64,000 nucleotides of DNA from JBCCCJ01 sp039029315. Its GTDB lineage: Bacteria; Bacteroidota; Bacteroidia; J057. Within the stretch, counting starts at the first letter, position 1. Each line of letters starts with the position of its first letter. The stretch lies in the NCBI GenBank assembly GCA_039029315.1, contig JBCCGK010000057.1:1-64000 (forward strand), in the 5' to 3' direction. Both the position numbers and the translations under genes were made by a program. The notes beneath the pieces were generated by a model. It searched no databases. It saw only the letters and a list, made by a program, of their open reading frames with translations, and had not been told where the DNA came from. Of this stretch, positions 57,711 to 64,000 are shown piece by piece.

Positions 57711-60700
57711 CTATGGCATATTGTATTCGATCTTTACTGCATTGATGGCCAGTTCGCCTGCGGAATGCCAGGTCCCTCCGACCAAACCTACGATCACATG
57801 ATATCTGTTTTGGCTGTTGTCAACTGTATGATTTACGGTTTGACTTTGTGTATAAGTTCCAGAAGAAGTACTACTGGTCTGTGTGGAGATATCATAAAAT
57901 AAGGTTGATTGAAATGCTGATCTTCTAAAGCTTGTTACAATGTTAGTTGAATGGAGATCGTATCCATAAACGGTCACTTTGGTAATGACTGCCCCATGAG
58001 GAAGATGAACCGGTGCAATCAAATCTTGAGAGCTTGATCGCAAAAAGGTGCCACCTTGTCCATTGCTTAAGCCCGTTATAAAGCTTATATCATTATCATC
58101 TTGCCTCATGATAAAATCTCCACTGGACACAACATAGATACCGGTGCTTGGTGGAGCACTGGTCATGCTGGACCCATCAGGAAATTCCAGCTCCGATACG
58201 GAAACAGTTCCTTCCACATCCAATAAGGTTTGGGGAGTGGTGGTGCCAATGCCTACTCGTCCAGCAGAATTGAGGACCATCTGGACCGGAGCGGTCCCAT
58301 TGGTGCCTGTCCTGAATTCCATCCGGCCATCTGGATGGGTGGTCCCATTGTCATGAACCACATCTATACTCCCCACCATGGATGGATTACTGGGACCGGG
58401 ATCCAGAGAATAAAACCCGAGTCTACCTAGCAGTTCGCCTCCGTTCCAAAAACTGGCACTCCCGGAACGAGGATCTGTTAGGCGGATTTCTGCGGATTCA
58501 TTTTGCACGTCGAGATCTGATTTTGGCGTACTGGTTCCTATGCCAACATTACCTCCTTCTTTCAAATAAAGGCGTGCATCTGCGACCAATGTTTCAGCAA
58601 CATTCAATCCTCCATCCTTAAAATTGATATGCCATTTTGCAGTCCCTGTATGGTCTTCCAGCGCCATTATTTCGGAAATCGGATTCACTCCACGGATCGT
58701 CAAGGGTCTGGAAGGAGTGCTGGTACCGATGCCTATTTGATTACTGGCATCAATATATAAACCTGTATTGGTTCCATCACGAGAGAGCCAATGACCTGAT
58801 AGTGCAAAACTTTGGGTAGCGGTATGGTTGCCCAGATTGTCTTTCAGCGAGGCCAAATCTTGTGTATTGCCACCTGAGATGGTCAATTGAGTGCCAGATA
58901 GACTCAGACTTTGATTGTCAGTGTTGAGAGAGGAGAGATCCTGGCTGTTTCCACCTGAGATGGTCAATTGAGTGCCAGATAGACTCAGAATTTGATTGTC
59001 TGTATTGAGAGAGGAAAGATTTACAGAATTCCCACATGAGAGGCTCAATTCCATCCCCGAAAGGCTGAGACTTTGCAGCTCATTATTTGGGTCTCTATCG
59101 CCATCTTGCAAGTCATCAAGACTCAAATCGGCCATGGCATTATTGCCGGATTCTCCTTCCACTGACCATAGAAACATATCTACTAATCCTGTACTGATCA
59201 GGGGCGTACCTCCAAGACTTGTCTTTTCCTCGAACCAACCAGTAATGTTGCAATTGCCATCGGCATCCAGTGAAATGCCTGAAGCTGCTTCATTGAACAT
59301 TCCTCCAGCCTGTCTCACCCACTGGAATTGCCCGGATGGATTCATTTTGGCTACAAACATATCGTTATTTCCAGTGGAAGTCAGAGTGGTGTCTGGATTG
59401 CCAGGGTCTCCAAAGGTCGCGGTTCCTCCGAAATTCCCGGAAATATAAGGATTGCCCATGGCATCCACAGTGAGGTCTCCACCTGAATCACCTGAACTTC
59501 CCCCCGCCCGGATCGCCCAAAGAAACTGTCCGGCTGGATTCATTTTGGCAATGAAGATATCAGCTGATCCGGCACTTGTCAGAGAAGTCGTTCCGAACGT
59601 AAGGGTTCCACTGAATACACCAGTAATATAACTGTTGCCGGCGGCATCTGCAGTGATCCCAAATCCCCGATTGTCTTCTGTATTTCCAGGAACACTGCTA
59701 GCCCAGATATGTTGGCCGGAAGGTCCGATTTTGGCGACGAAAATGTCATAAAAGCCATTGCCGATCAGCGTAGTCGTTCCAAAGGTAGCAGTTCCCCGGA
59801 AATAGCCCGTAATGAAGCTATTCCCAGCTCCATCTGAATATATGCTACTACCAGCAACTGTCCCGCCGCCACCTGTTACGCCCGTATTCAATGCCCACAG
59901 AAACTGACCATCCGGGCTGATTTTCGCCATAGCCAAATCAGCGACTCCTCCATTGGTGATGGTTGTGTCAGGGTTGTTTGGATCTCCAAAGGTGGTAGTT
60001 CCAGAGAAGTAGCCAGTAAAATAGCTATTTCCTGAGTCATCCAATGAGATGCCCTCTGCACGAGCAAAACCGCCTCCTCCAGCTCTGGTGGCCCAAAGCA
60101 GTTGACCATCGGGACTGATTTTGGCAATGAATACGGCGGTTGAAAATCCACTACCACTTGTCAAGGTGGTATCTGGGTTCGCAGGATCTCCGAAGGTGGC
60201 CGTTCCTATGAAATAGCCAGAAACATAACTGTTCCCTGCGATATCGGTAGAGATTGCTTGTCCCTGATCATAGGATGTGCCTCCGAATCTTGTGGCCCAT
60301 AAGACTTCACCATTTGGGTCCATTTTGGCAATGAAAGCATCGGTTTGCCCTTCACTGCTTAGCGTAAAACTTCCAACATTTGCAGTGTTGTCAAAATTGC
60401 CAGTGATATAGTGATTACCAGCTCCATCATTACTAATGGCAGTTCCTCTTTCATTGCCCTCTGCACCTCCAATGGAGGCTTGCTGAGGATCCATGCCATT
60501 CGCTCTTCCACAGTCCTTGATCCAGTGTTTTCCTGTGAAATAGTTAAAACAAGAGTCTTCTACATTGTAAATCATGAGACCCGCAACGGGATTGGCAATG
60601 GCATCTCGTTCTGCTGTGGTCATTCTGGGCATCAATACACCTTTGTCGGTGCTCTGCACATCCAGCATAGCACTAGGATCGGGATCGCTGTTGCTGGAAT

Positions 60701-60785
60701 TGATCCCGACTTGTGCTTGCATGAAGTGTGGAAGGAATAAGAAGAGAACAATAATCAGGTGAGAAAAAGCAATGGGATGTTTCAT
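57711..60785 (-). CDS. SBBP-repeat / tail-fibre-like surface protein
   Basis: 1024 residues from the ATG at 60785 (MKHPIAFSHLIIVLFLFLPH, signal peptide ending MQAQ); seven upstream codons in frame are rejected. N-terminal module VGINSSNSDPDPSAMLDVQS..KGVLMPRMT, then SBBP beta-propeller repeats (~110-560; AKMDPNGEVLWATRFGG, DIAGNSYVSGYF). Short tandem motifs follow (LSLSGTQLTISGG), then VGIGTSTP-type tail-fibre segments, and a unique C-terminal domain ending AGELAINAVKIEYNMP, without S74. It is the full-length paralogue of the truncated 3901-6942 gene; both follow a REC-kinase-REC-AraC gene. It is behind regulon site E. The propeller may bind a surface or environmental ligand, but none is known. 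Confidence 0.8.
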   Translation of the reverse strand: MKHPIAFSHLIIVLFLFLPHFMQAQVGINSSNSDPDPSAMLDVQSTDKGVLMPRMTTAERDAIANPVAGLMIYNVEDSCFNYFTGKHWIKDCGRANGMDPQQASIGGAEGNERGTAISNDGAGNHYITGNFDNTANVGSFTLSSEGQTDAFIAKMDPNGEVLWATRFGGTSYDQGQAISTDIAGNSYVSGYFIGTATFGDPANPDTTLTSGSGFSTAVFIAKISPDGQLLWATRAGGGGFARAEGISLDDSGNSYFTGYFSGTTTFGDPNNPDTTITNGGVADLAMAKISPDGQFLWALNTGVTGGGGTVAGSSIYSDGAGNSFITGYFRGTATFGTTTLIGNGFYDIFVAKIGPSGQHIWASSVPGNTEDNRGFGITADAAGNSYITGVFSGTLTFGTTSLTSAGSADIFIAKMNPAGQFLWAIRAGGSSGDSGGDLTVDAMGNPYISGNFGGTATFGDPGNPDTTLTSTGNNDMFVAKMNPSGQFQWVRQAGGMFNEAASGISLDADGNCNITGWFEEKTSLGGTPLISTGLVDMFLWSVEGESGNNAMADLSLDDLQDGDRDPNNELQSLSLSGMELSLSCGNSVNLSSLNTDNQILSLSGTQLTISGGNSQDLSSLNTDNQSLSLSGTQLTISGGNTQDLASLKDNLGNHTATQSFALSGHWLSRDGTNTGLYIDASNQIGIGTSTPSRPLTIRGVNPISEIMALEDHTGTAKWHINFKDGGLNVAETLVADARLYLKEGGNVGIGTSTPKSDLDVQNESAEIRLTDPRSGSASFWNGGELLGRLGFYSLDPGPSNPSMVGSIDVVHDNGTTHPDGRMEFRTGTNGTAPVQMVLNSAGRVGIGTTTPQTLLDVEGTVSVSELEFPDGSSMTSAPPSTGIYVVSSGDFIMRQDDNDISFITGLSNGQGGTFLRSSSQDLIAPVHLPHGAVITKVTVYGYDLHSTNIVTSFRRSAFQSTLFYDISTQTSSTSSGTYTQSQTVNHTVDNSQNRYHVIVGLVGGTWHSAGELAINAVKIEYNMP

Positions 60786-60823
60786 TTTTTCAATCTTGAA
60801 TCGCAAGAGGAGTTCTTACGATT

Positions 60824-60890
60824 CAAAGGTCGGGGACAATTGACCCTTGCTCATGGACTATTGTTCACAATACTGGTAGATATGTTCCAT
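60824..60890 (-). promoter_or_regulatory. Regulon site E: -7 element plus 21-bp direct repeat
   Basis: Plus-strand reading: CAAAGGTC at 60824-60831, 28 bp, ATTGTTCACA at 60860, second half-site ATGTTCCAT at 60882, 21 bp after the T at 60861. An 8-bp inverted repeat (TTGAATCG at 60796-60803, CGATTCAA at 60819-60826) overlaps the -7 element. Site E is the closest match to site D. Confidence 0.8.
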
Positions 60891-60907
60891 GTTGAATGAT
60901 CAAATGA

Positions 60908-61108
60908 GGAAGGCTGCATGTTTCTCCCGCACAAAGTGTCACCCTGAGCGTGGACAGTGTGCTGGCTGGTAGCGGAGTCGGAGGGCCTTTTGCGATCTAC
61001 AAAAACCTATACAATGATCATCATCCAAACCGCACAATGTCCTTCGGTCTGGCAAGCCTCCTCAGAAGTCAGCTCTTCGGCTACACGCAGGGCAGTGCCC
61101 AGGGATAA
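60908..61108 (+). pseudogene. Possible remnant of a gene of unknown identity
   Basis: A plus-strand frame of 66 codons ends at a TAA at 61106. It reads like real protein over its last ~50 residues (SVLAGSGVGGPFAIYKNLYN, DHHPNRTMSFGLASLLRSQL) but has no suitable start codon and is bounded upstream by a stop at 60905. It lies between two minus-strand genes, on the opposite strand. I do not recognise the family. It could be the tail of a decayed gene or simply chance. Confidence 0.25.
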
Positions 61109-61146
61109 AACCTGTGGTTGAGGTACATGCCGATTTCATTCAGACC

Positions 61147-63162
61147 TTAGACATCCCGAAATTCCTTGGGGGGCACACCAAACTCTAGTCTGAAGCTTTT
61201 GGTGAAATAGCTGGGATCGCTGAACCCTACTTCATAGGCAATTTCGCTTACCTGAAGATCAGATTCTGTCAGCAGTTGTCGTGCTTTTTGGAGTCTGAAT
61301 CGCCTGATATATCTGCTACTGGAAGTTCCTGTAAGGGCCTTGAATTTTCTGTGCACATTGGTGCGTCCCATGCCAAGTTTCTTACATAACGTAGGCATAT
61401 CATAGGATTGGCTCATATTGCTTTCTATGACTTCATGCACTTTTCGCAGGAAATCATCTTCCAATTGATATTCAGCGGATGGTTCGGGTGACGCTCTCCC
61501 CCCATATCTGGCCTGAATTGCCCGTCGGATCTCGAGCAACTTCTCCAATCTCACGAAGAGTTCTTCCTGATTGAAGGGCTTGGCCAAATAGGCATCAGCG
61601 CCTTTTTTCAGGCCCTGGATTCGGGAGGCATGATCTGCCTTTGCAGTTAATAATACAATAGGAATATGGCTGGTACGAATGTCTTGCTTCAAGATATCAC
61701 ATAGCTCAAAACCATCTTTCTCAGGCATCATCACATCGCTGATGATCAGATCTGGCACTTGTTCCAAGGCTGTATCGATCCCCTCTTGCCCATCCCTAGC
61801 AATCAATAGCTGGTACTGATCTTCCAGGCAGGCTGCCAAATATTCTACGACATCCGGATTGTCCTCAACGATCAGTAAACTTGGTTTTTCGCCACTCAGA
61901 GAAGCTTCCTGAACATCTTCTTCCTGATCTTGATCGGGAATTTGTAACAAAGGCAGGACAGGCTTGACCTCTTTGATGACCTTCTGGGCTGTCTGACTGA
62001 TCGGAATCCCTATCTGAAAACGGGTTCCCTGGCCTTCTTCACTCTCAACCAGGATTTCTCCTCCCATCAGATGGACCAACTCTTTACAAAGTGCCAATCC
62101 AATTCCGGTTCCTTCTTGCTTACGGGTACTTGAACTGTCCACCTGATAGAAGCGATCAAATATCTGAGGAAGGCGAGCCGCAGGTATCCCGATTCCAGTG
62201 TCAGAGACTTCAACAAAGGCGGTAGATAGATCTTTTCCTTTGTCTTTCATGATTTTTACGCTGATTTGCTCTCCTGAAGGGGTAAATTTGATCGCATTGG
62301 AGAGAAGATTACTCATGATACGAATGAGTTTTTCTGTATCCAGGTCCATCCAAATCTCCTCGACAGATGGCACAGAAGTCAAGCTGATGTCTTTGTTTTC
62401 GGCAAGGGGCTGAAAAGATTCTGTGAGATGGCGAATAAATGCTCCTGCTTCTATCTGTTCAAGATGCAGGGACAATTGGCCGGCTTCGAGTTTGCGAAGA
62501 TCCAGGATTTGATTCACCAGATCGAGAAGCTGATCTGTATTGCGGCGGATCATTTTGGGCCCTTTCCGAATCCATTTATCCGGATTGGAGAGAATCTGAT
62601 CTGACATGCCCTGGATGACGGTGAGGGGCGTTCGGAATTCGTGAGAAATATTGGTAAAAAAGCGGGACTTCACCTCGTCCAGCTCTTCCAGAAATCGCGC
62701 CTTCTGGTCTGTCTCTTCCAGGGCCTGTTGTGTGATAGGCAATTGCCGCTGTGCATCTGCACCCTCTTTCAGCTGTATCAACTCATCAAAGGCTTTGGCG
62801 ATGGTGGTTTTCAGATCTGTGATATTGATCGGCTTGGTAACAAAATCAAAGGCCCCACCATTCATGGCTGCCCGAATATTGTTCATATTCCCATAAGCAG
62901 TGACCATGATGGTTTTCAACATCAAGGCTGTCTCCTTGACCTTACCAAGCATAGTCAGGCCATCCATCTCTGGCATATTGATATCCAGGAGGATGATATC
63001 TATCTCAGAATCAGCCTTTAGGATCTCCAAAGCCTGTAAGCCAGAGAGTGCATATTGGAATTCGTACTGTTTTTTTTTGATCCCACGCCGGAATTGCCAT
63101 TTGACAAGCTCCTGCATATCGGCTTCATCATCTACAACAAGGATTTTGATTGGGATCGTCAT
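61147..63162 (-). CDS. Soluble hybrid two-component regulator, REC-HisKA-HATPase-REC-AraC (second copy)
   Basis: 671 residues, ATG at 63162. Receiver 1 acceptor D60 (LLDINMPEMDG), kinase H174 (NISHEFRTPL), ATPase motifs NAIKFTPSGE, DTGIGIPAAR and QEGTGIGLAL, receiver 2 acceptor D476 (ISDVMMPEKDG) and AraC domain (~570-671; EIAYEVGFSDPSYFTKSFRL). No membrane segment. The plan is the same as 7067-9118, with clear similarity throughout and both copies followed by an SBBP surface protein. The DNA-recognition helices differ somewhat (MGRTNVHRKF against MSRSTLHRKV), so the two may bind overlapping but not identical sites. The upstream region carries miniature element copy 3. The partial kinase at 63670-64000 lies just before it. 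Confidence 0.9.
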   Translation of the reverse strand: MTIPIKILVVDDEADMQELVKWQFRRGIKKKQYEFQYALSGLQALEILKADSEIDIILLDINMPEMDGLTMLGKVKETALMLKTIMVTAYGNMNNIRAAMNGGAFDFVTKPINITDLKTTIAKAFDELIQLKEGADAQRQLPITQQALEETDQKARFLEELDEVKSRFFTNISHEFRTPLTVIQGMSDQILSNPDKWIRKGPKMIRRNTDQLLDLVNQILDLRKLEAGQLSLHLEQIEAGAFIRHLTESFQPLAENKDISLTSVPSVEEIWMDLDTEKLIRIMSNLLSNAIKFTPSGEQISVKIMKDKGKDLSTAFVEVSDTGIGIPAARLPQIFDRFYQVDSSSTRKQEGTGIGLALCKELVHLMGGEILVESEEGQGTRFQIGIPISQTAQKVIKEVKPVLPLLQIPDQDQEEDVQEASLSGEKPSLLIVEDNPDVVEYLAACLEDQYQLLIARDGQEGIDTALEQVPDLIISDVMMPEKDGFELCDILKQDIRTSHIPIVLLTAKADHASRIQGLKKGADAYLAKPFNQEELFVRLEKLLEIRRAIQARYGGRASPEPSAEYQLEDDFLRKVHEVIESNMSQSYDMPTLCKKLGMGRTNVHRKFKALTGTSSSRYIRRFRLQKARQLLTESDLQVSEIAYEVGFSDPSYFTKSFRLEFGVPPKEFRDV

Positions 63163-63478
63163 GGGATAGATACAAGTGGATGGTTGACCAAGAGGAATAC
63201 AGAATGCCTAAATCAATCAGGCAAACGGATTCTATTTTCCCTCCTAATAATAGCAGAGTAATATTATTAAAATCAGAGGAAAAAGCCCAAATGTGAAGCT
63301 GATTCTCAGGAATGATCTGCCACAGATCAATGAGTTAATTGAATCTAGTGGTTCAAGCCATAAGTTCTTGACAATCCAAGTCTGGTCCTTTTGCACTCCA
63401 CCTGCCTTATTTTTTCCTCAGATAGCACGCTATCTTCCTCAAACATGCACTGGCGGAGCACAAAAATCCTACGGCTTA
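63163..63478. other. Upstream region of the second hybrid regulator
   Basis: 316 bp between the regulator start and miniature element copy 3. No regulon-type 21-bp repeat, gene or RNA was seen. Confidence 0.4.
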
Positions 63479-63639
63479 GAGACTGTTTTGGAATCTGTGC
63501 TGAGAATTTTTATGGGGTATTTTTTTCTCAAACAAGGCTCTTTTTTGTTCTCATAGTAGTGCTATGGGAACAAAAAAAGCCGCAGGATGAGGAAAAAAGA
63601 CGCATACAAAAAATAAGTGACAGATTTTCAAACAGTCTC
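63479..63639. mobile_element. Miniature element copy 3
   Basis: A 161 bp element, GAGACTGTTT ... AAACAGTCTC, flanked by TTA at 63476-63478 and 63640-63642. Same orientation as copy 1 and nearly identical, including the central hairpin TTTTGTTCTCATAG / CTATGGGAACAAAA. It ends 30 bp after the stop of the partial kinase gene, again a downstream-of-gene position. Confidence 0.8.
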
Positions 63640-63669
63640 TTAATGATCAGAAACTTAAGTCCTGAACCA

Positions 63670-64000
63670 CTAGGCCTGTTGGATCTGTAAACGAACCACA
63701 AATTCAGTGAACTCCCCATGCTTGCTTTGAACCTGTATTTTGCCATTCAACCGCTCAGCGACGATTTTTTCACACAAAGCCAGCCCAAGGCCAGAGTTGC
63801 CCTTACCAGAAGGTTTGGTTGTAAAAAAGGGTTTGAAGATCTGGTGGATAAGTTCTTGGGGAATGCCAGGCCCATTGTCTCGAATCCTGACTTCTACCTC
63901 TGAACCTTTTAACTCGGTTTGAATGTAGATTTCTGGTGCATATCCTTCCCCGAGCTCGACAGCTTTTTGATCAACAGCATGACAGGCATTGCTGATCAGA
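63670..64000 (-). CDS. Sensor histidine kinase, C-terminal fragment (runs off the window)
   Basis: The last ~110 codons of a kinase ATPase domain, with the stop TAG read on the minus strand at 63672-63670. Visible motifs: NACHAVDQKA, IRDNGPGIPQELIHQIF, KPFFTTKPSGKGNSGLGLAL, ending VVRLQIQQA. It is most like the cores of 51966-54149 and 54245-57547 but clearly diverged. The N-terminal sensor lies beyond the window. Its position before the hybrid regulator 61147-63162 makes it a likely signalling partner (inference). Confidence 0.85.
   Translation of the reverse strand, partial: LISNACHAVDQKAVELGEGYAPEIYIQTELKGSEVEVRIRDNGPGIPQELIHQIFKPFFTTKPSGKGNSGLGLALCEKIVAERLNGKIQVQSKHGEFTEFVVRLQIQQA

Noticed and set aside
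3901..64000. A phage or prophage suggested by tail-fibre-like and S74 proteins
   Set aside because: No capsid, portal, terminase, tail tube or integrase genes are present; three of the tail-fibre-like proteins retain signal peptides and intact surface-protein modules, typical of Bacteroidota.

Overview
The window looks like two unrelated pieces of DNA joined near position 3,900-4,050. The first ~3.9 kb looks animal. It is long stretches without recognisable genes around one short-chain dehydrogenase of the retinol dehydrogenase 11-14 type, with a Kozak-like start. The remaining ~60 kb is bacterial. TonB receptor architecture, a type IX secretion C-terminal domain, TANNTTTG-type -7 promoter elements, AraC-output hybrid kinases and 'MLDV..S..KG.L.PRMT' surface proteins point to Bacteroidota, probably a Saprospiria/Lewinella-like marine organism. 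An animal-host plus symbiont metagenome with a chimeric contig explains this best (inference).

Layout. 3.9-12.2 kb (minus): a truncated SBBP-repeat surface protein, a soluble REC-kinase-REC-AraC regulator, a YadA-head-like/S74 protein and a DUF1566 protein. 12.3-19.7 kb: a sterol-desaturase-family hydroxylase, a TonB receptor co-transcribed with a TPR adenylate cyclase, a Crp/Fnr regulator and an outer-membrane barrel protein. 20.2-22.8 kb: a TPR histidine kinase. 23.3-38.4 kb: a five-gene, ~15 kb minus-strand operon of very large proteins without signal peptides (two unknown giants, an S74 protein, a subtilisin-like protease, a DUF6603-like protein). 39.1-43.1 kb: a leucine-rich/PKD/T9SS surface protein and an SMI1/KNR4-like gene broken by a small transposon. 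43.5-48.4 kb (plus): an adenylation domain fused to a ferric-reductase-like membrane module, an enoyl-CoA hydratase and an outer-membrane protein. 48.6-64 kb (minus): second copies of the DUF1566/S74 pair and of the hybrid-regulator/SBBP pair, plus two sensor kinases and one partial kinase.

Main signals. (1) Five surface-protein genes share one promoter architecture: a CAAAGGTC-like box (the -7 element read on the plus strand), exactly 28 bp, then two direct half-sites 21 bp apart. A sixth, looser site precedes the TPR kinase at 20.2-22.8 kb. The two AraC-output hybrid regulators encoded here are natural candidates to bind these sites. (2) Three copies of a ~160 bp miniature element have GAGACTGTTT ends, 3-bp TNA duplications and an internal terminator-like hairpin, each sitting just after a gene. 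(3) A different 205 bp miniature element interrupts the SMI1/KNR4-like gene, and its conceptual removal restores the frame exactly. (4) The leaderless giant-protein operon is the best candidate for an undescribed system. No tRNA, rRNA, CRISPR array or full-length transposase gene was seen.
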